Shown here piece after piece: positions 45,117 to 55,273 of a stretch of DNA of 64,000 bases. The translations under genes were made by a program, and so were the position numbers. The stretch's first letter is position 1. Every line of letters begins with the position of its first letter. A model generated the notes under the pieces. It saw nothing but the letters and a program-made list of their open reading frames with translations, searched no databases and was not told the origin of the DNA. Origin of the DNA: Favolaschia claudopus (Eukaryota > Basidiomycota > Agaricomycetes > Agaricales > Mycenaceae); the NCBI GenBank assembly GCA_037176885.1, contig JAWWNJ010000063.1:434001-498000 (forward strand), in the 5' to 3' direction.

Positions 45117-45845
45117 ATGCCAAACCAACCTACAGGTGGTAACTGCGAAAAAATCGCTCCAGGAACACCTCCCGATGTCTGGAATTGGCTGTTTAGCCCT
45201 GCCGCCAACTCCGAACTCAAGTCGAAGTGAATGAATTTGAATCATTGTGGCTTTTCGATCTAATATATGACTACTAGCCCGAAAACCATTCAAGTTCCCC
45301 CAGATGTTTTCTCATGGTATACGGCTACTGCCAGTGCTTTTTACGCGTATGTTCCATTTACTCGTCTTCGAGTTTGATCTCATACCATGGATAGCGGCTG
45401 TCCTTTACCAGTAGTGGTGGAGACGGGTGTTGTGATTCCAAGCGCTTCTAGTACCCCAATCGCCACCACCGCTGGCATTCCCAACTTGGTGACGACTGAC
45501 TCGACCCCAACGGACACTCCACTCCCCGCCCCCTCTCCCAATGATTCGACGACCAGCGCTCCCAGCTTCACTTCTACTGACTTGCCCCAAACGGGCATCA
45601 CTCAAGCCTCTCCTACTTTACACGACCATTCCTCGAGCCCATCGAAATCGGGTCCACCAGCCGCTACCACTAATGCGGCGAAATCCCATAGCAGAACTCA
45701 AGCGGCACCAGTCGCAGCGGGTATAATTGCTGCTCTCGTCTTCATTGCGATCTCCGCTGGTGCCTTCAGATATTACAAGCGTCGCCAGCGCGCCAAGGAG
45801 CAACGGGAATCTTTTGGCGAAACTGGCACTTTCTTGAAGCTATAG
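45117..45845 (+). CDS. Mucin-like single-pass membrane protein, short tail (array member 3)
   Basis: Three exons (45117-45226, 45278-45346, 45395-45845) give 209 residues. The N-terminal domain is GNCEKIAPGTPPDVWNWLFS with IQVPPDVFSWYTATASAFYA and a CP pair. A Ser/Thr/Pro stalk follows (TTDSTPTDTPLPAPSPNDST), then a membrane span APVAAGIIAALVFIAISAGA and FRYYKRRQRAKEQRESFGET. The protein stops soon after, at GTFLKL, so it lacks the EW(E)RTHAEIADAVRE part kept by its neighbours. Introns and exons match the next gene base for base over long stretches, so the two are recent tandem duplicates and this copy is truncated. There is no N-terminal signal peptide; an N-outside signal anchor is possible. 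Confidence 0.72.
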
Positions 45846-47051
45846 TGTTTGCGCAAAGTGGCTGTCAGCCCCCAAAACCCACCACTGCCATTTCATATCC
45901 TTCATTCTGAATACCTTCGAGGGCTGGCAAAGTACTCCAGCTTGTCCGAATCTCTTCAATTGGGTAGTGCCGACCTTAGTGTATCAGCATTGTGTAGTTT
46001 CAAACATTTTCACGCAGACTTAGAATACGCCGGAACTGCTAGCAGTCGGTGTGCAATCGCTGAAGAAAAGGATGTAAATGCGCCATCAGAATTATCGGCA
46101 ACTCGGCATTCGGACAAAAACGCCACAAAAACTCTTCACCATCATCATTCCCTCTCGACCATTCAGCGAGACGCAAGTCACTTGCGATTGAGATATTGAG
46201 ACTTGAAGAGTAGTACGGTTATCAAGGTCAACATGACAGTCTCTCATGAGTCAAAGCCGTTTCTTCAAGTCCTTGGAATCCAATTTGTATGTGCCACTAC
46301 TCAGTGCGAGGTTTGAAGCCTTTCTGGAGTTCTTCTGTCAGTCTGACAGTTCATCGAATCCTGGTTCGCGGAACCCGTAAATATAGGTTTTCGTCAAACT
46401 CCCGCACATCCCTCCTCGCCATCTTTGATAGATCATGGCTGTCCTTGCTCTATGTAGTCCCGGGATGCGATTGATTCGCAAAACTTGTTGAAGACACGCA
46501 CCAGACTAGTAACTGCGCTCACTGGTCGATTCGGATATCAGCCTGAGCAGTCATCTTTGTGCACCTCTGCTTGATATCGTGAAGCAAACACTACCTGTGA
46601 ACAGGATCTCAGCCTCAGCCTCTCTCTATCAAAGAGCATCCGTGACGACCGGAAACGATGGCATCGCCCCGAATACAAGAACGTTCGCCGCCTGGGATAC
46701 TTCTAGCTAGCTATAGCCTTCCTTGCTCCCAGCGTACGGGCTCAATGCACACGGATCCGCAAATATAGGCTGTTTCATGATATCATCTGCGTTGTCCGTA
46801 AGATGCAGTGATGAAAGTCGACTTCATTGATAACATCCCGACAGATTGAGGCGGCGGCTTCCCATCGGTTGACCGGCAGATGAGCAGGGACCATGAATGA
46901 AAAGTGATCATCGAGAGCCACGTCTTTCTTGCCTTCCACTTCTGCTTCCACCACCCTCCTTCCTCTCGCTGCGGCGTTTCTCCACCGTCTTGCATATGCT
47001 CAGGATTAGGAATTAACATCTCGACCTCGCCGGCACTCGTCGCTCGCTACC
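45846..47051. other. Intergenic, no gene recognised
   Basis: Spacer of the tandem duplication. The last 60 bp before 47052 (ACATCTCGACCTCGCCGGCA) closely match those before 45117. Confidence 0.45.
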
Positions 47052-48050
47052 ATGCAAAACCAGCGACCTAAAGGCGATAATTGCAAAGCTATTCCTCCCC
47101 ATGTTCCTCCAGGAACACCCTCCGATGTCTGGAGTTGGCTGTTAAGCCCTGCCGCCAATTCCGAATTCAAGTCGAAGTGAATGAATTTGAATTATTGTGG
47201 CTTTTCGTTCTGATATATGACTACTAGCCCGAAAACCATTGAAGTTCCCCCAAATGTTTACTCATGGTACACGGCTACTGCCAGTGCTTTCTACTCGTAT
47301 GTTCCATTCACTCGTCTTCGAGTTTGATCTCATACCATGGATAGCGACTGTCCTAGTCTACCAGCAGTGGTGGAGACGGGTGCTGTGACTCCAAGCGCTC
47401 CTGATCCCCCAATCACCGCCGACGCCGCTGGCACTCCCAACTCGACGTCGACTGACTCGACCCCAACGGACACTCCAGTCTCCCCTCCCTCTCACGACGG
47501 TTCGGCACCAGCTTCCACATCCGAGAATGCAACACCGAAGCCGTCCGATACTAGTAGTGCAGTCAACTCACGTGCGAAAACGTCCACTACCGGATCCTCT
47601 CGGTCCATGGACTCCGAGTTGCCACTGTCAACCTCTCTTGTTCCAGATCCCAATTCGTCGCCAGCTACACCTTTACCACTAGCCTCGTCTGGCGTACCCC
47701 CCCAGGCCCCCATTACCGCCACCTCCACTCATCATCGAAGCAATAAAACCGCCGGCATCGTCGCAGGCATCCTCGTCCCCCTCTTCCTCCTTGCCCTCTG
47801 CGCCACCGTATTCATCATCCACAAACGCCGTCGCCGCGCACGAGACAGGCGCGAATGGGAGCGGACCCATGCAGAAATTGCGGACGCCGTTCGTGAGATG
47901 CACGGCGAGGTTCCTTCGGCGGTGGCTCCGTGGAGCATGGCGCGCGTGGACGTGAAGGCACCGCCAGACTATGGCGGTGGTGAGAAGGCCGCATTGTTCG
48001 ATAAACACGGCGGGGAGGTGCTCTCGTCGCGCTCGAGCACCAGTATCTAA
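47052..48050 (+). CDS. Mucin-like single-pass membrane protein (array member 4)
   Basis: Exons 47052-47176, 47228-47296 and 47345-48050 give 299 residues. It is the close duplicate of the gene at 45117: DNCKAIPPHVPPGTPSDVWS, IEVPPNVYSWYTATASAFYS, DCPSLPAVVETGAVTPSAPD. The stalk is Ser/Thr/Pro-rich and longer. Membrane span TAGIVAGILVPLFLLALCAT, then the full array signature HKRRRRARDRREWERTHAEI followed by ADAVREM. The tail has PWSMARVDVKAPPDYGGGEK and ends SSRSSTSI. It is intact. The shared cytoplasmic signature with members 2, 5 and 6 is the best functional clue. Confidence 0.8.
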
Positions 48051-49310
48051 GTTGGAGATGAATTCATTTATACCCACTCCTGCGGAGACACTACGCACGC
48101 TTACCACTTCGTTTTTCAAAGTACTTTCGCATCAAGTTGCGTTTGTCAGCTGTATTATAATGTATTAGACGTTTGCGTTGAGCGATCGTTGCACACTGGT
48201 TTCAAAAAGTGAATCGCATTCGGTCTGACTCGAATTGAAGCTCGAAATCTGACTAAAATGCTCGGCCGGAATATTTATTTGCGAGCCAAGTCGGACAAAT
48301 TATTTCTGGTTTACGGACCGCCGGAGGGTCAACGCTGTTCTTGCTCTGTTATACTCGTGGCCAGTGCGGGAAGGCTCTGTCGCCTTCCTAATTGGGACGA
48401 GAGCGGTTGTTTGGCTGTGTTTCGGACCTCTCCCTTCCGACTGATATCATCCATATCCAAGATCTCACGCCCGCAGTCCTCTTGCGGGCGCAACCATTCC
48501 AGCTAAGAGATCGGCCTCTAAACTCTTGGATTTAGCTCGGGGCCTCCAATAGAAAAGGGATGCCAATATTATATCCTCAATGATTTATTCGATCCGTCGC
48601 AGCCGCCGGACTGCCCTGACGATGTATTGTCCAAGTCGGTCCAACACGCTATCTGTTATCGGAAATACTGTCGGTCAATCGCTGGAGGATGGCAATTCAC
48701 GGGGAATTTGGACGCCGATCGACTCTTGAAGAGCATGTCGGAAATTTGAAAATATGTAGCCTCATCGTGTGTCTCTTTTTCTCAATGCTGCGGCCGTCAA
48801 ATGTCGCGATTCGCAAGCTGAGTCGAATCCAACGCATCTCACTTCTTGTAAGTCTATTGACACCAGTGTATATACCTGTGCGAACTCTTACTCAACTTGA
48901 CGCTGTTGACAGACACCCTCGTAACGAGTACTAACCGGGGAACATGTGTCCTGAGGGAGACTCGGTCAGGTATGAGAGTGACCCAGTGCAAGGCTCGATT
49001 TGTGCTCTCTGTAAAATTAGGCCCTTCCAAGAACCTATTTTGGTCGGACGTGAGATGTAATGATCATCTAGGCTGATCAAGTCCCGCTGATAGAGACGGA
49101 CTCCGCCTTCTTGAAGATTGATTTGGCCAACCTGAAGATGAACAGAGCCTCCGAACGAAGATGATTATACAAATTCGAATGGACACCCTTGCCCTTTGCC
49201 TTGTAACCGCTCCTCTCTCTACTCGTGTTGGGCAAAAACGGTCGCCGCATTCTCGCATCTGCATTCTCGGCCTCACTATCGAAGTCCATCCTTGAGGGTG
49301 CGAGGAAGGA
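48051..49310. other. Intergenic, no gene recognised
   Basis: No gene seen. Contains one copy (about 48391-48424) of a 34 bp sequence repeated near 50425. Confidence 0.4.
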
Positions 49311-50161
49311 ATGCGCCAAACGATCTCCAGCCGACCTACCTTTGAACTCGAAAATCGGGATTTCCGAGAGGGTCTTAGTGCCTTGCTCTCTGAACATCCC
49401 GGGTTTGAAACTTTTGTTTCGGCAGGCAAGAGCATTGTTACCGCATTCCTGGGCTTCAGGTTACAGTACGTACTTTGTCGTGCCATTTCATTCTGCTCTG
49501 AGAAGATACATGTACCAGCCCACATTCTCACACCTCTCCGGTGTTCACCACCCCTCTCAGTACAAGCTCTTCTGAGTCTTCTCCAGGTTCACCCCTGTCC
49601 TCAACAACAAGCGATAATCCAACCACCGAGAGTGTTCCTTCGACTTTAAGCTTCATCTCTACCACTCTTTTCGAGCCGACTCGGAGTTCATCCGACATCT
49701 CTGCACCAAGCATACCATACGATTCGTCCACCTCACAACCCACCATCGGCACTACGTCTACATCTGCGTTTCCCCCTTCAAATACTCCTAGTAGCATCTC
49801 GCCATCGGCATCTCAGCCTCCTGCTGGTGACGTCTCATCCGGTACGAAGCAAAACAACCTCGCTCGCATCATTGCCGGGGTCCTCGTCCCGGTCCTGTTC
49901 CTCAGCCTCTGCGGTGTTGCATATGTCCTTTATAGGCGCCGCAGACGAGCGCGCGATCGAGGGGAATGGGAACGCACGCACGCAGAAATTGCAGATGTTG
50001 TTCGTGAGGCGGGGAATGGCGAGCTTCCTGCAGGACTCCCTGCATGGAGTCTCTCGCGAGTTGATACCAAAGTTTCTCCGGACATTCGCGGAGGTGATCC
50101 CACGGTCGTTGAGAAAAACGGCCCCGCAGAGACTCACTCGTCGCCATCGAGCATGATTTAG
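49311..50161 (+). CDS. Mucin-like single-pass membrane protein (array member 5)
   Basis: Exons 49311-49465 and 49519-50161 join in phase to 265 residues. The N-terminus (TFELENRDFREGLSALLSEH) takes the place of the N-terminal domain of members 3 and 4; further 5' exons are possible. A Ser/Thr stalk (STSSSESSPGSPLSSTTSDN) leads to a membrane span IIAGVLVPVLFLSLCGVAYV, then the array signature YRRRRRARDRGEWERTHAEI and ADVVREA, then PAWSLSRVDTKVSPDIRGGD and an end at SSPSSMI. The tail aligns with that of member 4 (WSxxRVDxKxxPDxxGG), marking a second conserved tail motif. Confidence 0.72.
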
Positions 50162-51482
50162 ATTCGAAAAAAAGTATAATTGTAATCTGTATGAGCTCTA
50201 GCTCGGACCTTTGATTTCTTCGCACCAAGTTGGCTAAATGTACCTACTCAGAATTATATTCAAAGCAATTTATGTATTACTTAGACAGCTGTGTTTACTG
50301 TCCGTGACTACACGATTAAAAACATTTGGTACAGTGTAGCGTAATGCTTTTGAGATCGTTTTATGCGTAATACTATGCTCTCTGTGGTCCGGGTGGCTCA
50401 TTTGCATCTGCGGATATCATCTCCTTCCTAATTCGGACGAGAGCGGTTGTTTGGCTACGCCAATGATAGCAAAGCTGGTGACACTTATACGTTTCTCCGA
50501 TCTCGTTCTCATTTCCATCGTGACTCGCTCTGAAATCCTCTGATAAGTGGGTGCTTTCGACAATGGGACGACAAGTGTTTGCCCCTTGACACCCTCAATC
50601 TTGTCAATCAATTGGATGTTGTCGTCCAGCCGACACTGCATTCAATTTTGGTTGACAGCCTGCAATCTGTTCACCCATGTCCTTCAAGCGATACACGCAC
50701 TCAAAGTTGAAGGTACCTAAAACTCAGCAGACCATGCGGGAGGCGGAGCGCCCCGGACGCGCCCAGAATCAGGTTCCAGGTGAGGTTAAATTTGATTCAG
50801 TAGCTGTTGAGACCATGAATCAGGTTTACGACGCATTTTCGAAGGTTTCTTGTCACTATGGAGCCCCAGCAGACCGGGAACAGTCTGTAACCCGCGATTG
50901 AGAGCGGTCTTTCCGGCTTCCGCGACATAGCGCGACATTGACAATGAAAAATTCAATCTTGATGAAACGATCCGGCGTCCCAGCTTGACAACTCATTTTG
51001 GCTCCTGGGAATTATGCGCGCTTGACCCTCCAGGACTGGACGCTGGTGGAGCTCAAAGATTTCCAAGCCTACTCGCGTCAGCTAGACTTGGTTTTCCTTT
51101 GCTTTCACTGGAGAATCTTGCGGAAGCTCACCCCGTTCGACATTTGCAAACAACTTTCATGCAAGTTGCTGGGCGGCTGTTTCTGATGGCCGGGATTCAA
51201 TGGACACAGATGGACACCCAAGATCAGCAGAGATCACCGCTCTGACAGGCATATTAGTATTCGGTGAGAACAAGACAAACTCACCGCGCTCTTTTCCCTC
51301 GTCCACCATTTCCCGCACGACGCCCTTCGTCTCGGGCAGGTCTAGGGCGTCGTCTGATTGTCTCGCGCACTCTGCATCCCACTGTCCTTTCATGGTCGCC
51401 TACTCGCACTAAAATTACATTGGTGGCACACCTTCTTCGAACTTCTCAGCTGAAGTATCGGCTGTTAGCAACCTGCTAGGAT
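50162..51482. other. Intergenic, no gene recognised
   Basis: No recognised gene. Carries the second copy of the 34 bp repeat (about 50425-50458). The right end may hold 5' exons of the next array member. Confidence 0.35.
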
Positions 51483-52375
51483 ATGGGCCACTTTCTGTCA
51501 AAACCAGAATCACCTGGTTCCAACAACAATAAACCAGGGGGAGGCGGTGACAAGCCACCTCCTCCCCCACCCGCACAACCTCCTCCCGCTCCTCCTCCAC
51601 CTCCACCCACAAGCACCCCTGCACCACCGAGTGACCCGCCTGTCACCCCACCGGCGAACCCTCCGCCCCCTCCGGCCTCCGATCCTGCTGAAGAATCGCC
51701 GTCCGTGCATATTACCTTTGGTGTGCATCTTTTGACTTTTTATGTAGAACCACCTCAACGTCAACCCCCCTCCCCACTCAAACCGCTGACGGCGGGTCAA
51801 ATGAATCCTCGACGGGCGAAGATACGAACATCAAGGGCGACAATGACAACGAGAGTCAGAATGTGAATGGCTTTCAAAGCAAAGCAAGCACCGCCCGATC
51901 CACAGGCGTTAGCCGAACTCTAGCTCCTCCTCCAGTGACTGGAGACTCGACGCCAAGCCATTCTTCCGCGTCCCAAACACCCGCATATATCCTCAGCAGC
52001 TCTGACATTGCCGCCGTATTTCCTGTCGCCTCCTCAACCCACGACTCCCCCTCCATCGCGGCCGCTTTCGCTACTAAATCTCCCAACATCGCACCCATCG
52101 TCGCCGGCGTCCTCGTCCCGCTCTTCCTCCTCCTCCTCGGCGCCGCCGCGTTCCTAGCGTACAAGCGCCGCCAGAAGGTTCGGGATCGAGAAGAGTGGAT
52201 CCGTACGCACGCCGAGATCGCGCACGCCGTGAGGGAGGTCGGTGGGCCTGTGACGGTGCCCCCGGCTTCGTGGACGCGTTTCGACGGGAGCAGTGCGGGG
52301 CAGTCGCAGGCGGATTTGGCTCAGCCGAGTGATTCGCAGCCGTTCTTTGGGTCGGATTATCAGGGCAGCAGATGA
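51483..52375 (+). CDS. Mucin-like single-pass membrane protein with polyproline stalk (array member 6)
   Basis: Exons 51483-51700 and 51748-52375 give 281 residues in phase. The polyproline stretch (KPPPPPPAQPPPAPPPPPP) resembles that of member 2. A Ser/Thr region (TADGGSNESSTGEDTN) follows, then a membrane span IAPIVAGVLVPLFLLLLGAA and the array signature YKRRQKVRDREEWIRTHAEI with AHAVREV, then PASWTRFDGSSAGQSQADLA and an end at DYQGSR. No signal peptide is encoded by the ATG chosen, so upstream exons are likely missing from this model. Confidence 0.72.
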
Positions 52376-52843
52376 GGGGCGGGAGCGCTATTGGAGTGTG
52401 CTAGGCATGCACGTCGTAGGGAAATGACGAGGGGACTATGGATGTTACCCAATTCGGCTTTTGGATTTTTGTGTTCCTGTCTGCTACTCGTCCAGGGAGT
52501 CATGGAGGTACCTGCTGGACAAAGTGCCCGCTGAGGCTCCACACACTTACCGTATTGACGTTTTATATTCGAACAATCCTGCCCCTCTTGTACCGCACGC
52601 TGCGTGCATGTTATGTTGTTAGTTAGCTCCCAATCCTGTTTGTTGTCCGTCGTCTCACGTTCGGGAGTCCGGTGTCAGGAGGAAACGAAAAACTAGTCTT
52701 TCGCCACAACCTCGCTTTGAGAGAAATGTCATGGAATAGGAAAGGAAGCGCTGATCATGACATCCAGACAGTCAAGAACTTGTCAACTTGCAGAATCCTC
52801 ATCAGTAGCGTTTACTTCGTAAGTACAATGATTTAACGTCCAT
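52376..52843. other. Intergenic spacer
   Basis: 3' flanks of the membrane-protein gene and of the F-box gene converge here. Nothing else seen. Confidence 0.5.
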
Positions 52844-54472
52844 TCATTCTAGCATCACCTCCGCGATCTCATATGGGTCGCTGTACAAGCAAAAATCACG
52901 AGGAACCATTCTTTCATACAATTTCATCGAGTCGTTCTCCAAAACAAACTCCATCCCTTCCTGGCGTAATACTTCCATGCGCTTGAGCGTACTCTCCGTG
53001 GCAGCAAATCTCATGGCATAAATTTGGAAGGAGCGTAGCTGACCGCCGCGCCAACGTGCTTCCACCGCACGCATTAGCTTGTCCTGGTCGATGGGTTCGC
53101 CCAGTGTGGCATTGTTTTCTGGGCCGAAGCACAGTCCGAGGGTTTGTAGCGCAGGAAGATTGGGGATGTCTTGGTTCTGGCAGGAAGGCGAGGAATCAAG
53201 GAGGTCGAATAGGGTGGAAGCGTGATTCATGGGAAGATACATGCAGAGAACGGTGAGAGCAGGAACGGAGTGCATGAAGGACTGAAGGTCAACAGGGATC
53301 CGCGGTTCACCGACGAACAGTTTCCGCAACTTGGGTAACTCCCTCAGTCGACCGTGTAGATCTGCGGTATGCTCGGAGCAGTACAACTCCTGCAGTGCTG
53401 GGGTGTCCAAGAGATGGAGGGGGTTGACGTCTGTCACGGCGAGGCGGCAGAGACGGGGAAGTGATATCTTATCGCCCGTCGTCGGGAAGAGATCAAAGGA
53501 TTCGGTGACACAGAGCACACAATCCACGAGATCGCTCGCGAGGCGCAAGACGTCTACATGGTGTCCCCATGGATTTTTTGCTCCATATCGGCGCAGACTG
53601 GAGATGTTTGGAATGAAAACAACCGGCGTATTGTCCGAGCTTTCGATATTGACAAAAACCTGTTCTAATCTGGGACTAAAGGCAAATACGTTGCCGATAT
53701 CCAGCTCGACATCTTCGTCTTGGCCATAAATGGTGATGTCCAATTTACGTAGAGCAAGAAACTCCGAGCTCCAGGTGCACAAGGATTCGTACATTGCTGG
53801 AGTGCCACGGAAAACCACCTCTTCCCAGCGTGCAACGTGCGGAGTGAGAAGATCAAGCACTTGCTGCTCGTATTCTGTGAGTCCATATTCATAGAAAGCG
53901 AAGAAAGCGAGACTGAGCGGGGCGTTTCGCGAGCGATCGACATGGATTTTTACTGCGGAGAGGACTTCTTCAAAGGGTACCGATTCCGGCAGCTCCTCTT
54001 GAAAGTTGAGTGGGAAAAAAGTCCACAGATTGGATTGTGAGAGCGCGATACTACGCCACCGACTGCACACTGCACTAAGAGGCAGTGGTCCCGATTTCAT
54101 ATCCATGAAACTTGAGAGCTGATACGCAAAGAAGCTGAATGGTTCGCCTGGATGGACTGTGTAGGTGAATATGAGTGACAGAATCTCTGTTGGCAGGTGG
54201 CGGAGGGGCGAAATAGCTCCTTCGTGTTTCCGAATCTCCACGTCGAGAGCATTTCGTTCCTCGAGAAGCTTGTCGAGTTCGGCCTTCAACGGGGAGATTT
54301 TGGAGTCTAGAAAAGCGCGACGCGCGCTTCCTCGAGCCACGAAATCTCGGAGAGCAGGGAAATCATGCTCATCGGGTGGATTGTTGGTGTCCAGTATCTC
54401 TTTGGATATCATGCTAGGTTCTACAGATATGGGTTCTGGCATCTGTATGGAGGATGCTTGCTCGATACCCAT
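52844..54472 (-). CDS. F-box-like leucine-rich protein
   Basis: A single exon from ATG 54472 (MGIEQASSIQMPEPISVEPS), about 542 residues. The N-terminal region ILDTNNPPDEHDFPALRDFV is shared with the two downstream paralogues. A coiled coil (LKAELDKLLEERNALDVEIR) leads to the F-box SPLRHLPTEILSLIFTYTVH and AVCSRWRSIALSQSNLWTFF. The C-terminal region is a degenerate leucine-rich fold (EFLALRKLDITIYG, SPRLEQVFVNIES, LPRLCRLAVTDVNPLHLLDT, PALQELYCSEH) ending YEIAEVMLE. It acts presumably as an SCF ubiquitin ligase substrate adaptor. The frame stays open upstream of 54472 but without another ATG. The reading frame is intact. Confidence 0.82.
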   Translation of the reverse strand: MGIEQASSIQMPEPISVEPSMISKEILDTNNPPDEHDFPALRDFVARGSARRAFLDSKISPLKAELDKLLEERNALDVEIRKHEGAISPLRHLPTEILSLIFTYTVHPGEPFSFFAYQLSSFMDMKSGPLPLSAVCSRWRSIALSQSNLWTFFPLNFQEELPESVPFEEVLSAVKIHVDRSRNAPLSLAFFAFYEYGLTEYEQQVLDLLTPHVARWEEVVFRGTPAMYESLCTWSSEFLALRKLDITIYGQDEDVELDIGNVFAFSPRLEQVFVNIESSDNTPVVFIPNISSLRRYGAKNPWGHHVDVLRLASDLVDCVLCVTESFDLFPTTGDKISLPRLCRLAVTDVNPLHLLDTPALQELYCSEHTADLHGRLRELPKLRKLFVGEPRIPVDLQSFMHSVPALTVLCMYLPMNHASTLFDLLDSSPSCQNQDIPNLPALQTLGLCFGPENNATLGEPIDQDKLMRAVEARWRGGQLRSFQIYAMRFAATESTLKRMEVLRQEGMEFVLENDSMKLYERMVPRDFCLYSDPYEIAEVMLE

Positions 54473-55273
54473 GGGTTCGATACAGGTCCGCGTGAAGCAC
54501 GGCCACTTGCCAGCCCAAATCTCGATAGTGGCCTTCAAGTGATTTTGCAGTTGAATACAAGGCAAGGAAAGTTTAGGCACCACGGCGACACCGCTACCGA
54601 CAACCGCGCCAACTACGCAGCTATTGGGTGCCAAGGTTGTGGTGGTTGTGAAAAAGAAGATCAGGTAACAACATCGATAGCGGTGCAAGCACCGGTCCCC
54701 TACTCTGATATATAAGGTGTCAGTAAAAAAAAAAAAAAGAGAGAGAGAGATACTAAGTTTTAATGTATACCAAGGCAGGCCGGCCAAAGCTCGCTCGGTC
54801 GACGCTTGCGCGTCGACCAGCTCTCATTGGCAGGTGAGGTTTAAATTTTGGTATACAAGACTGCCAAAGCTCGCCCGGTCGACGCTTGCGCGCCAACCAG
54901 CTCTCATTGGCTGGTGGGGCCAACCTTGGTGTCTTAATAGCTATATAATGAATGAATTGTCAAGTTTGAAGTAGTCAATATTTTTCGGTGAACAAGCTGG
55001 GCCAGAGCTCGCGACCAGCTCTCATTGGCTGGTGGGGGTACTTGACTTGGCAGCGGCCAGCACATAGTGACATCATATGAATTATGCGAAAATCCGCGGA
55101 GTGGAGTAAATGCTGTGATTATCAGATGCCATCATTTTGATGGGATCTGTGTGAGGGGGGGATTGGGAGTTCAGCACCACAGAACCCTACCTCTGTAAAC
55201 AGAGTAGGGGATGCGTATACGTAAACATTGAATAACCCAGAAACGCCAACAAGTGACTCCGAAATAAGTCGAA
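54473..55273. other. Intergenic with tandem hairpin repeats
   Basis: Contains an A13(GA)6-like simple repeat (about 54726-54750) and three copies of a hairpin unit described separately. No gene seen. Confidence 0.5.
54783..55034. repeat. Three tandem hairpin units with an inverted CCAAT box
   Basis: Units at 54783-54836, 54863-54916 and 55001-55034. Units 1 and 2 share GCCAAAGCTCGC, then GGTCGACGCTTGCGCG, then AGCTCTCATTGGC and GGTG. In unit 1 the centre GGTCGACGC-TTG-CGCGTCGACC is a near-perfect hairpin inside a larger GCCAA...TTGGC pair. Unit 3 lacks the central hairpin but keeps GCCAGAGCTCGC and ACCAGCTCTCATTGGC. ATTGGC is an inverted CCAAT box. Confidence 0.75.
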
